Assembly: GCF_001613425.1 (NCBI RefSeq)
Contig: NZ_BDCI01000042.1
Coordinates: forward strand, 169,731-233,730
Reading direction: 5' to 3'
DNA: 64,000 nt
Source of the DNA: Nocardia vulneris
Lineage (GTDB): Bacteria > Actinomycetota > Actinomycetes > Mycobacteriales > Mycobacteriaceae
The notes beneath the pieces are model-generated. The model saw only the letters and a list, made by a program, of their open reading frames with translations. It searched no databases and had not been told where the DNA came from. Shown one piece after another: positions 26,001 to 34,400 of the stretch. Position 1 is the stretch's first letter. Every line of letters starts with the position of its first letter. Position numbers and translations under genes: made by a program.

Positions 26001-27599
26001 TCAGATTTCGGCGTGCCCGTTCGTCTCAGGTCCGCCTGCGTGTGCGTATTCCGCGAGGGCTGCGGCCAGCGAATGTGGGACGCGGGCGCGGACTCGGGTG
26101 CCACCCTCCTCGTGGGTGGAGGTGATGATGCGGCCGTCCGCGTGGATGCGGGCGAGCAGGTCGCCGCGGGTGTAGGGCAGCAGGACGCCGACTTCGACGT
26201 CGAGACCGCCGAGCACCTCGGCGAGCCGATCACGCAGGGCGTCGATGCCGAGATCGGCGTGCACCGAGACGAACTCGGCGTCAGGGAGCTGGCCGCGCAG
26301 GCGGGTCAGCGCCAGCTGGTCCAGCGCGTCGATCTTGTTGACCACCAGCAGTTCCGGCGGCGCCACCGTGCCCTGCTCCTTGATCACATCGGTGATCACC
26401 TCGCGGACCGCCTTGATCTGTTCGGCGGGCAGCGGGTCGGAACCGTCGACCACGTGCAGCAGCAGGTCGGCACCGGTCACCTCTTCCAAGGTGGACCGGA
26501 ACGCCTCGACCAACTGGGTCGGCAGGTGCCGGACGAAACCGACGGTGTCGGTGAAGACGACCTCGCGGCCGTCGTCCAGATCGGCCCGCCGGGTGGTCGG
26601 GTCGAGGGTGGCGAACAGCGCGTCCTGCACCAGCAGCCCCGCGCCGGTGAGCGCGTTCATCAGGCTGGATTTGCCCGCGTTGGTGTAGCCGACGATCGCG
26701 ACCGACGGGATGCCGCTGGAATTGCGGCGCGCCCGCATGGTGTCGCGCGCGGTTTTCATCTCGCGGATCTCGCGGCGCAGCTTGGCCATTCGCTCGCGGA
26801 TACGGCGGCGGTCGGTCTCGATCTTCGTCTCACCGGGACCACGCAGGCCCACACCGCCGTTGCTGCCCGCGCGACCACCGGCCTGGCGGGACATGGACTC
26901 ACCCCAGCCGCGCAGTCGCGGCAGCATGTATTCCATCTGCGCGAGGGCGACCTGGGCTTTGCCTTCTCGCGAGGTGGCGTGCTGAGCGAAGATATCCAGG
27001 ATCAGCGCGGTCCGGTCGATCACCTTGACCTTGACGACCTTCTCCAGCGCGGTCAGCTGCGCGGGGGTCAGTTCACCGTCGCAGATCACCGTGTCCGCAC
27101 CGGTTTCCAGCACGACGGCGCGCAGCTCGTCGGCCTTGCCGGAGCCGATATAGGTGGCCGGGTCCGGCTTGTCGCGGCGCTGGATCAATCCTTCCAGCAC
27201 CTCCGAGCCCGCGGTTTCGGCGAGCGCGGCCAGTTCGGTCATGCTCGCGTCGGCCTGCGCGGCGCTGCCCGCGGTCCACACACCGACCAGCACGACCCGC
27301 TCCAGGCGCAGCTGCCGGTATTCGACCTCGGTGATATCGGTGAGTTCGGTGGACAGCCCGGCGACGCGACGCAGCGAGCTGCGTTCGTCGAGCTGCATTT
27401 CGCCGACCGTCGGTTCGGCCGGAGTCCATCCCCCGGAACGCTTCATCCGTGCCGCGTGCTGGGCCACGACATCACCGGTCTCGGCATCCTCGAACTCGCC
27501 GCCGGTCATATCGTTGTCGAAATCAGAGGTACTGATGTCCTCGGCCCCCTCGGTGAAATCTTCGGCACGTGTGAATTCGTAAGTGTTTTGTTTCGTCAT
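26001..27599 (-). CDS. hflX: GTPase HflX
   Basis: Ribosome-associated GTPase that helps split or rescue stalled 70S ribosomes. 532 residues from ATG 27599 (MTKQNTYEF). An acidic N-terminal extension of about 60 residues precedes the HflX domain (RLERVVLVGVWT, then IGSGKADELR), a glycine-rich linker (GGRAGSNGGVGLRGPGETKIE) and the G domain with G1 GYTNAGKSS, G3 DTVGF and G4 NKID. The open frame continues upstream but is not protein-like. dapF lies upstream, 88 bp away on the same strand, as in mycobacteria. The gene ends right at the repeat island. Confidence 0.96.
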   Translation of the reverse strand: MTKQNTYEFTRAEDFTEGAEDISTSDFDNDMTGGEFEDAETGDVVAQHAARMKRSGGWTPAEPTVGEMQLDERSSLRRVAGLSTELTDITEVEYRQLRLERVVLVGVWTAGSAAQADASMTELAALAETAGSEVLEGLIQRRDKPDPATYIGSGKADELRAVVLETGADTVICDGELTPAQLTALEKVVKVKVIDRTALILDIFAQHATSREGKAQVALAQMEYMLPRLRGWGESMSRQAGGRAGSNGGVGLRGPGETKIETDRRRIRERMAKLRREIREMKTARDTMRARRNSSGIPSVAIVGYTNAGKSSLMNALTGAGLLVQDALFATLDPTTRRADLDDGREVVFTDTVGFVRHLPTQLVEAFRSTLEEVTGADLLLHVVDGSDPLPAEQIKAVREVITDVIKEQGTVAPPELLVVNKIDALDQLALTRLRGQLPDAEFVSVHADLGIDALRDRLAEVLGGLDVEVGVLLPYTRGDLLARIHADGRIITSTHEEGGTRVRARVPHSLAAALAEYAHAGGPETNGHAEI

Positions 27600-27687
27600 A
27601 CAGGTTCCATGGTCCCACGAGATACCGACATGGCGCATTCGGATATTCGGCACCGCCGTGCCCCGCGTGTCCCGATCCGAAATCGCG

Positions 27688-28578
27688 TCAGAGGTGCTGC
27701 CACCAGCTCTCGGCGATGCGGCCGGCGGCGAGCAGCACCGAGGGCCCGCGCAGCGTCGCAACGCCTTCGACCAAGCCGACGGTCACTTCGCCGCCCGGGA
27801 TGCGCACCCGCACCTCGCCGCTGTCGGTGCCGACGCGGAAGCCTTCGCGCAGCAGCGCCGCGGTCGCCGCGGCGACGGTTCCGGTTCCGCAGGAACGGGT
27901 TTCGCCGACGCCGCGTTCGTAGACCCGCATGTCCACGGCGCGGTCGGCGTCCAGCGCGGTCAGGATCTCCACGTTGACGCCGTGCGGGAACAGGTCCGGG
28001 TCGTAGCCCGGCGGCACGCTGAGGTCGAGCTTGCCCAGGGCGTCCACGGTCAGCTCCGGGTCGACGCAGGCCAGGTGCGGATTGCCGACGTCGATGCCGA
28101 CGCCGCGATAACCCCAGCCCGCGATGGTGGCGGTGGATTCGCCGAGTTCCCGGACCCGGCCCATGTCGACGGTGACGTCGCCGTCGACCGCGGTCGCGGA
28201 GTGGACCACCACCGGCCGTCCCCCGGCCCGGCTGCCCACCACGAACGTGTCGCTCGTCTCCAGTCCGGAGGCCACCAGGTAGTGCGCGAACACTCGCGTG
28301 CCGTTGCCGCACATCTCGGCGATCGAACCGTCGGCATTGCGATAGTCCATGAACCAGTCGGTGTCGCGTACGCCCTCGGGCAGGTCGGCGAGCACGCCCG
28401 CACGGCGCAGCGCCTCGGCGCGCGCGACCCGCAGCACGCCGTCGGCGCCGAGACCGCGCTGCCGATCGCACAGCGCGCTCACCCGTTCCGGGGTCAGGTC
28501 CAGCCGAACCTCGGGGTCCGGCAGCACCACGAAATCGTTCTGGGTGCCGTGCCCTTTGGCGAACTCGAAATCCGACAC
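27688..28578 (-). CDS. dapF: Diaminopimelate epimerase
   Basis: Converts LL- to meso-diaminopimelate for lysine and peptidoglycan synthesis in the cytoplasm. 296 residues, the normal length. Both catalytic cysteines are in place: EMCGNGTRVFAHYL (about residue 87) and RSCGTGT (about 231). The N terminus FAKGHGTQNDFVVLPDP is typical. It sits in the conserved hflX-dapF-miaA order, with a TrmH gene inserted between dapF and miaA. Confidence 0.97.
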   Translation of the reverse strand: MSDFEFAKGHGTQNDFVVLPDPEVRLDLTPERVSALCDRQRGLGADGVLRVARAEALRRAGVLADLPEGVRDTDWFMDYRNADGSIAEMCGNGTRVFAHYLVASGLETSDTFVVGSRAGGRPVVVHSATAVDGDVTVDMGRVRELGESTATIAGWGYRGVGIDVGNPHLACVDPELTVDALGKLDLSVPPGYDPDLFPHGVNVEILTALDADRAVDMRVYERGVGETRSCGTGTVAAATAALLREGFRVGTDSGEVRVRIPGGEVTVGLVEGVATLRGPSVLLAAGRIAESWWQHL

Positions 28579-28602
28579 GTACGTGTTCTCCCTAATTCGT
28601 CG

Positions 28603-29439
28603 TCATTTGGCAAACGTCCGGCGCTGCCGGGAAATTTCGTAGAGCGCCACGGCCGCCGCGGACGGCGCGCCGAGCGAGCTCGCGGTGCCGCCCATCGGAA
28701 TGTGCACCATGTCGTCGCAGGCGTCCTGCCAAGCCGCGCTCATTCCGCCGGTCTCGTTTCCGACCACGAGAATGGTCGCCTCGGTGAAGTCGTGATCATA
28801 GGCCGCACGCGGTCCGTGTTCGTCGGTACCGACGATCCGGGTCGGGATACCGCGCCGCACCTGCCGATCCCGGAATTCGAGCACCTGCGCGGGACCGGCC
28901 GCGCGCAGCACCGGCATCGCGAACAGCGAGCCGGTCGAGGCGCGGACCGCCTGCGGGTCGTACTGGTCGGCGCCGTGCCCGGTGACCACGACACCGCTGG
29001 CGCCGAACGCGTCCGCGGAACGGATCAGCGTGCCGAGGTTGCCCGGCGAATTCGGCCGGTCGAACACCACGACCACGGGCGCGTCCTCGCCCGGCTCCCC
29101 CGGTTCGAACGTGGCCAGCTCGTCCTGGCGCGAGATCGCCACCGCGACCACTTCCGGTATGCCGCCGGACTTTTCGCCGAGTTCGGCCATCAGCTCGGGG
29201 ACCAGCCCGACCTGCGGGACGTCGCTGGTATCCAGCAGTTGCCTGGCCCAGCTGGACAGGTCGGGCGTGCCGAGGCGGTAGAGCAGCGTCTCCAGTGGCC
29301 AGTCGTTGGCCAGGGCCTGGGTGATCGGCCGGACGCCCTGCACCAGGAAACGACCGTCACGGTGGCGTTTGGTGCGGTTGTTCAGGTAGGCCTGCCACAC
29401 CTGGACGGAGGCGTTTCGGGTGCTCACACGTCGGGTCAC
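28603..29439 (-). CDS. TrmH/SpoU-family RNA 2'-O-methyltransferase
   Basis: SAM-dependent SPOUT-class ribose methyltransferase for tRNA or rRNA, 278 residues. The three family motifs are visible: FDRPNSPGNLGTLIRSADAFG (motif 1), ILVVGNETGGMS (motif 2) and IPMGGTASSLGAPSAAAVALYE (motif 3). Motif 3 has GAPS where SLNVS is usual, so the conserved Asn is replaced. GTG 29439 overlaps the miaA stop (GTGA), so the two are translationally coupled. The longer frame into miaA is a shadow. The target nucleotide is unknown. Confidence 0.9.
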   Translation of the reverse strand: MTRRVSTRNASVQVWQAYLNNRTKRHRDGRFLVQGVRPITQALANDWPLETLLYRLGTPDLSSWARQLLDTSDVPQVGLVPELMAELGEKSGGIPEVVAVAISRQDELATFEPGEPGEDAPVVVVFDRPNSPGNLGTLIRSADAFGASGVVVTGHGADQYDPQAVRASTGSLFAMPVLRAAGPAQVLEFRDRQVRRGIPTRIVGTDEHGPRAAYDHDFTEATILVVGNETGGMSAAWQDACDDMVHIPMGGTASSLGAPSAAAVALYEISRQRRTFAK

Positions 29440-30368
29440 TGCGGAGTCCGTTCTTTCTCGTCGAGCAGGGCGAGCGTCGTCGCCACCAGGTCGGGCGCGG
29501 CGCCGTCCACCCAGCGCACCCGCGGGTCGCGGCGGAACCACGAGCGCTGCCGCCGAACGTAGCGCCGGGTCCCGATCAGGGTGCGTTCTTGCGCGTGTTC
29601 CAGGTCGTATTCGTTGTCGAGGTACGACAGGACTTGTGCGTAGCCGATGGCGCGCCGGGCGGTGACGCCCTCGCGCAGGCCGTGCTCGAGCAGCGTGCGT
29701 ACTTCGTCGACGAGTCCGCCGTCGAACATCCGCGCGGTGCGCCGCTCGATCCGTTCGTCCAGTTCGGCGGTGTCGCGGTCGACGCCGATGATCACGGTGC
29801 CCCAGCGCGGGGTGCCGATCTCGGGCGCGGAGGCGGCGAAGGGCCGGCCGGTGAGCTCGACGACCTCGAGCGCACGCACCATCCGCCGCCCGTCGGTGGG
29901 CAGGATGGTGGCGGCCGCGGCCGGATCGGCGGCCCGCAGCGCGGCGTGCACGGCCGCGACACCACCCTCGGCGAGCACCGCCTCCCAGCGGGCGCGCACC
30001 TGCGGGTCGGTGGCCGGGAACGCCCATTCGTCCAGTAGCGCTTGGACATACATCATCGACCCGCCGACGATCACCGGGACGCGACCGCGCGCCATGATCG
30101 CCGCCACATCGGCACTGGCCGAACTCTGGTAGGCCGCGACCGTCGCGGTCTCGGTCACCGCCAGCACGTCGAGTTGGTGGTGCGGGATGCCGCGGCGTTC
30201 GGCGGGGGTCAGTTTGGCGGTGCCGACGTCCATGCCGCGATAGAGCTGCATCGCGTCGATGTTGACGATCTCGCCGCCGAGCCGTTCGGCCAGCGCGAGG
30301 CCGAGGTCGGATTTGCCGGTGGCGGTGGGGCCGACCACCGCGATCGGGGTGATCCGCTCGCTCACCAC
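29436..30368 (-). CDS. miaA: tRNA dimethylallyltransferase
   Basis: Adds a dimethylallyl group to A37 of tRNAs reading UNN codons. 310 residues. P-loop GPTATGKSDL (residues 13-22), the substrate-binding DAMQLYRGMDVGTAKL and the C-terminal TRRYVRRQRSWFRRD tRNA-binding stretch are all present. It works upstream of MiaB, whose gene lies 5 kb away in this window. It overlaps the TrmH-family gene by four bases. Confidence 0.97.
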   Translation of the reverse strand: MVSERITPIAVVGPTATGKSDLGLALAERLGGEIVNIDAMQLYRGMDVGTAKLTPAERRGIPHHQLDVLAVTETATVAAYQSSASADVAAIMARGRVPVIVGGSMMYVQALLDEWAFPATDPQVRARWEAVLAEGGVAAVHAALRAADPAAAATILPTDGRRMVRALEVVELTGRPFAASAPEIGTPRWGTVIIGVDRDTAELDERIERRTARMFDGGLVDEVRTLLEHGLREGVTARRAIGYAQVLSYLDNEYDLEHAQERTLIGTRRYVRRQRSWFRRDPRVRWVDGAAPDLVATTLALLDEKERTPQ

Positions 30369-30429
30369 GCCCCCTCACTCGGCCGCGGGCGGTGACGCCG
30401 TCGCGGCCAGGCAGAACGACCGGCTGTGC

Positions 30430-31185
30430 TCACGCCACCTCCGCTCCGGACGGATGCCACAGGCTCACGTGATAGCCGACGCCGAAAGGCGCCGCGCAGT
30501 ACCGCGTCTCGACCTCGGGATCGCTGCCGAACAGCCCGGCGAGCACCTGATAGGCGGCCCGGCCGGACAGGACCAGCTCGGCGCACAGCGCGGGATCCAG
30601 CGCGCGCAGCGCGGTCAGATCACCGGCCGACAGGGCGCGGTCCAGTTCGTCCTGCACCGGGACGGCCCGCTCATCGAGGTATCCGGGCGCCTTCAACGAC
30701 AGCGTGGCCGCGCCGTCGGCGACCACGAGCACACCGTGCCGCACCGCTGAATTGTCCGTTTCCGCGCGCAGTTTCGCGCCGAACTCGACACAGCTGTCCA
30801 TGGGGGTATCCGCGGCGACGAGGCGAACCTCGGCGCGCACCCCCGGCGCGACCTGTCCCCGCAACCACCCGGCGATCAACACCGGCAGGGGAAGCTGAGG
30901 ATCCGGCTCGGCCGCGGCGGAGCCGGACAACGCGACGCGCACATCGGCGCCGAAACCGCGGAAGGTACCGGCCACCTCGGGACCGAACACCTGGTCGGCC
31001 GCGCCCACGCCGACCACGGTCCACCGGTCCGCCGCTGCCGCCAGCTCGTGCGCGACGTCCAGAACCGCAGCGCGCAGCTGCGCGCGCGGGTCACCGTCGT
31101 GACCGGGGATCGCGCTCGTCCCGGCACCGCAGAGCTCGGGCACCAGGATCGGTGGCGACGGGATCAGGGCGGCAATCGAGAACAC
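30430..31185 (-). CDS. LigB-like (class III extradiol dioxygenase fold) protein, Rv2728c-type
   Basis: A 251-residue protein resembling the conserved mycobacterial protein found beside miaA and the class III extradiol dioxygenase subunit-B fold. N-terminal AALIPSPPILVPEL is typical; HGVLVVADGAAT, AALxALDPALCAEL and a C-terminal GVGYHVSLWHP follow. A biochemical role is not established for this branch; active-site conservation cannot be judged by eye. GTG 31185 is the plausible start; the open frame upstream is shadow sequence from the opposite strand. It lies 61 bp from miaA on the same strand. Confidence 0.8.
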   Translation of the reverse strand: MFSIAALIPSPPILVPELCGAGTSAIPGHDGDPRAQLRAAVLDVAHELAAAADRWTVVGVGAADQVFGPEVAGTFRGFGADVRVALSGSAAAEPDPQLPLPVLIAGWLRGQVAPGVRAEVRLVAADTPMDSCVEFGAKLRAETDNSAVRHGVLVVADGAATLSLKAPGYLDERAVPVQDELDRALSAGDLTALRALDPALCAELVLSGRAAYQVLAGLFGSDPEVETRYCAAPFGVGYHVSLWHPSGAEVA

Positions 31186-31438
31186 GTCGTAACCGTAACC
31201 GTTGCCTCGGCCACCGCCGCGCACCGCGGGTACCGCCCCGGTTCGAGTGTCTCTGCCGCAAAGTGCGCCGAGATTGATACTGTTCGAGAAGCTACAACCC
31301 AGGTCATCAGGGGTTGCAATCCCCGAGATTCCTCCGAGTGAAGGCGTGGGTCGATGGTCACAAGAGCTCGGACCGGGTTCAATGGGATGAGCTAGGGCGT
31401 AACCAGGCAGCCGTGACGCGCGGCAGGGACGAGGAGCA

Positions 31439-32806
31439 ATGACCGACAGCAACGGAACCGCGAAAGCCAGCCCCGGCAAGATGCCGCGCTCTTCCGGTGC
31501 CCCGAAACCCGGCGGTTCGATCCAGCCCCCCAAACCGCACGCGACGCCGGGCCCGGCACAGCAGCACCCGCACCCGGTCGTCGTGCCGACCGTCACCGAC
31601 CCCAGCGCCTGGGGCCGCGTCGACGACGACGGCACCGCCTGGGTGAAAACCGCCGACGGCGAACGCCAGGTCGGCTCCTGGCAGGCCGGTGACGCGGCCG
31701 AGGGGCTCGCCCACTTCGGCCGCCGGTTCGACGACCTGGCCACCGAGGTCGCGCTGCTCGAAGCCCGCCTGGCCGCGGGCGCGGACGCGCGCAAGACCAA
31801 GGCCGCGGCGCTCGCCATCGCCGAATCGCTGCCCACCGCCGCGGTGATCGGCGATATCGACGGACTCGCGAAACGGCTCGACGCCATCGCCGAACACTCC
31901 GAAGAGGCGGCCGCGCACGCCAAGGAGGAGAAAGACCGAGCCCGCCACGAGCACACCGAGCGCAAGGAAGCGCTCTGCGCCGAAGCCGAGAAGATCGCCG
32001 CCGAATCCACCCAGTGGAAAGCCGCCGGCGACCGGTTACGCGAGATCCTCGACGAATGGAAGTCGATCCGCGGCGTGGACCGCAAGGTCGACGACGCGCT
32101 CTGGAAGCGGTACTCGAAGGCCCGCGAGGCGTTCAACCGCAGACGCGGCGCGCACTTCGCCGAGCTCGATCGGGAACGCGCCGCGGCCAAGACCCGCAAA
32201 GAAGAGCTGTGCGTGCGCGCCGAAGAGCTGTCCGGTTCCACCGACTGGGTCGGCACCGCGGGCATCTTCCGCGACCTGCTCGCCGAATGGAAAGCCGCGG
32301 GTCGCGCGCCCCGCGAGGCCGACGAGGCGCTGTGGCGGCGTTTCAAGAGCGCGCAGGACGTGTTCTTCGCCGCGCGCAACGCCGCGGTCACCGAGCGCGA
32401 CGCGGAATTCGAGCAGAACGCGACCGCCAAGGAAGAGCTGCTCGCCGCCTACGAGCACATCGACCCGGCCAACGGCCTCGAGGCGGCCCGCGCCGGTCTG
32501 CGCGAACTCCAGGACAAGTGGGACGCCCTGGGCAAGGTGCCGCGCGAACGCATGCAGGAACTCGAAGGCAAGCTGCGCGCCATCGAGAAGCGGGTCCGCG
32601 ACGCCGCCGACGCGCAATGGCGGCGCACCGACCCCGAAGCGATGGCGCGCGCCGCCCAATTCCGCGAACGCGTAGCGCAATTCGAGGAGCAGGCCGCCAA
32701 AGCCCAAGCCGCGGGCAAGGCGCGCGACGCGGAGAAGGCGCTCGAGCAAGCCAAGCAGTGGCGGGAGTGGGCCGAGGCCGCGGAAGGCGCCGTCACCAAC
32801 CGCTGA
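31439..32806 (+). CDS. DUF349 domain protein (Rv2731-type)
   Basis: A 455-residue, highly charged, mostly helical protein with about five DUF349-like repeats (each with a W at the end of an R/K/E-rich helix, e.g. LREILDEWKSIRG, FRDLLAEWKAAGRAPREAD and LQDKWDALGKVPRE). The N-terminal 60 residues are Pro/Lys-rich and probably disordered. No signal or membrane segment, so cytoplasmic. In mycobacteria the homologue occupies the same place between the LigB-like gene and the membrane protein before miaB. Function unknown. An AGGGACGAGGAG-like site precedes ATG 31439. Confidence 0.88.
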   Translation: MTDSNGTAKASPGKMPRSSGAPKPGGSIQPPKPHATPGPAQQHPHPVVVPTVTDPSAWGRVDDDGTAWVKTADGERQVGSWQAGDAAEGLAHFGRRFDDLATEVALLEARLAAGADARKTKAAALAIAESLPTAAVIGDIDGLAKRLDAIAEHSEEAAAHAKEEKDRARHEHTERKEALCAEAEKIAAESTQWKAAGDRLREILDEWKSIRGVDRKVDDALWKRYSKAREAFNRRRGAHFAELDRERAAAKTRKEELCVRAEELSGSTDWVGTAGIFRDLLAEWKAAGRAPREADEALWRRFKSAQDVFFAARNAAVTERDAEFEQNATAKEELLAAYEHIDPANGLEAARAGLRELQDKWDALGKVPRERMQELEGKLRAIEKRVRDAADAQWRRTDPEAMARAAQFRERVAQFEEQAAKAQAAGKARDAEKALEQAKQWREWAEAAEGAVTNR

Positions 32807-33207
32807 AGTCCGTCAGCACTGCCGACGGCCGTGAGCACATGCGCCGCAACGGACACACCTGTGCACGACTACCGAGCGCGCACCCGGTACCCGGCTGATC
32901 GGCGCCGCCAGATCGATGCGCCAGTCCCGGTGCCGGCCGGCAGATCGCCGGGTCGTGGCGACCCCCTCGACGCGGTGGGGTCGTACCGATCGTGGACGCG
33001 TTCGTGGCAGTGCGCTGGCTGTGCTCGTTGCATCGCGGGCAACGGTCGACCGCGACGCTGATCGTGACCGGCGGGTTGCCGCACCCCATCTGCTGCGACG
33101 CACCACTTCTGACCTCCCGCACCCGCTGTGGCCTGGCAGAACGCGTGCGGGAGAGCAGAACTGGTGCGTTCGGCCAAGGACCACGCGCCGGTCAGGCGGG
33201 GGGAGGA
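32807..33207. other. Intergenic region with possible gene remnant
   Basis: About 400 bp between the DUF349 gene and the membrane protein, which converge. On the minus strand two frames each contain a CxxC motif (DRCPRCNEH near 33040 and HRCVRCGAC near 32845) but no single intact frame links them, so a decayed zinc-ribbon gene is possible. The right half holds a long palindrome, listed separately. Confidence 0.35.
33099..33168. repeat. Intergenic palindrome, TTCCCGCAC-type family, copy 1
   Basis: Left arm 33099-33122 (CGCACCACTTCTG, 2 bases, CTCCCGCAC) pairs with right arm 33145-33168 (GTGCGGGAG, 2 bases, CAGAACTGGTGCG) with one mismatch and a 2-base internal bulge. The same words recur in the palindromes at 55.2, 42.4 and 34.3 kb. 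Located downstream of two convergent genes, it could also terminate transcription. Confidence 0.8.
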
Positions 33208-34149
33208 TTACTCGCCGCTGAGGCGGCGGCGGTCCTGCTCTTCCTGGGCGGCGGTGGCGTTGCGGCGCTGCTCTTCGGCGGCCAGCTGCAGCGCGGTGCG
33301 GCTCCAGACGACGCGAATCCAGTGGAAGGTCAACACGATCGCGGCGATGACGCCGAGGATGAGGCCGATGCCGGGGCCCGCGCCGTGGTAGTTGCCGATG
33401 CCCGGAGTCTGCCGGTGCCAGATCGAGAAGACGCCGAACACGCTGGTGATGGCGGTGCCCGCGACGGCGATCCAGGCGAGGATCCAGCGGCGGGTCATCA
33501 GGGCGAGCGTCGAGAAGCCCACCGCGAAGATCACCGCGAACCACACGAAGATCCGCGACGGCAGGCCGATGTGCTCGGTGCGGGCGATCTCGGTGCCGAG
33601 CAGCACGTCGAAGCCGCGCGCACCGCCGGCGTGCGGCAGCACCAGCGAGAACAGCAGGACGAACACCGCGCCCGCGACCACCATGGCGCGCACGCCCGGG
33701 TCGATTTCGCCCGCGATGCGGCGTTCCACCGCGTCCAGGTCGTCACGGAACTGCTCGAAATTATTGGTCTCGACCGAGTTCACGGATCCCTCGTTTCGTT
33801 CGGCTTCGTGGTGCGCCGCGCCGGATTGCACCGCCGCCGCACCGGGTTCCTCTGTCGCTGCGCTGGGTTGGTCTGCTGCGCTGGGTCGGTCTGCTGCGCT
33901 GGGTTGGTCTGTCGCTGTAGTGGGTCCGTTCTTCGCCGCATTGCGGTCGGCCTTCGCCGCGCCGAATTCGGTGGCAGCGGCATCCTGTCCGTGCTCGGCT
34001 CCGCCGGACCCGCCGCCCGCGTCCACTGTGCCATCACCGGATCCAGGCGCCACACCCGACCCACTACTGCCGGTAGTAGGTTCCGGCGTTTCGGACTGCC
34101 CACCGCCTCGAGCCGAGTCGTCGCCCGCGCTGCCGCCTGCCTCCGTCAT
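33208..34149 (-). CDS. Conserved membrane protein, Rv2732c-type
   Basis: A 313-residue protein. The first 130 residues are Gly/Ala/Pro-rich and disordered, with a short internal repeat (DQPSAADRPSAADQPSAA). A conserved half follows: NNFEQFRDDLDAVERRIAGEID, then four membrane spans (about 145-265) and a charged tail rich in R/E/Q. ATG 34149 has GGAG seven bases upstream. Position next to miaB matches the mycobacterial order. Function unknown; its topology suggests a small envelope-associated membrane protein. Confidence 0.82.
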   Translation of the reverse strand: MTEAGGSAGDDSARGGGQSETPEPTTGSSGSGVAPGSGDGTVDAGGGSGGAEHGQDAAATEFGAAKADRNAAKNGPTTATDQPSAADRPSAADQPSAATEEPGAAAVQSGAAHHEAERNEGSVNSVETNNFEQFRDDLDAVERRIAGEIDPGVRAMVVAGAVFVLLFSLVLPHAGGARGFDVLLGTEIARTEHIGLPSRIFVWFAVIFAVGFSTLALMTRRWILAWIAVAGTAITSVFGVFSIWHRQTPGIGNYHGAGPGIGLILGVIAAIVLTFHWIRVVWSRTALQLAAEEQRRNATAAQEEQDRRRLSGE

Positions 34150-34308
34150 GACCGAACTCCATTCCCGTTGTCTCGCACGCACCTCGTCCCAGCCCCCGCG
34201 ACAACGCACATCACGGACGAGCCGGCTCGGTACAGCACGCCCCGGCACAGACGCCCGCACTCGCCGAAGCCATGGTGCGCCACTTGCTCCGCCCGCGCCA
34301 GCACCCCG

Positions 34309-34391
34309 GCTTCCCGCACCCCTTCTGACGCCGCGCACCCCGAATTGCCGCGCAACACGCCGCGTTTCGGCACAAAAGGCGTGCGGGAAAG
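34309..34391 (-). terminator. Palindrome downstream of miaB, same sequence family (copy 4, diverged)
   Basis: GCTTCCCGCACcCCTTcTG (34309-34327) pairs with CAAAAGGCGTGCGGGAAAGC (34372-34391) apart from two mismatches and one bulged base. It lies 10 bp beyond the miaB stop at 34401 and probably ends that transcript. It shares the TTCCCGCAC and CTTCTG words of the palindromes at 33.1 and 55.2 kb. Confidence 0.6.
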
Positions 34392-34400
34392 CGCCCGACC

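Noticed and set aside
25560..27977. Long plus-strand open frame over the repeat island and hflX
   Set aside because: hflX on the other strand is unmistakable, and the frame changes across repeats whose period is not a multiple of three.
28603..30378. 591-residue fusion of a methyltransferase with an N-terminal domain
   Set aside because: The first 313 codons are an off-frame reading of miaA; the GTG at 29439 that overlaps the miaA stop is the natural start.
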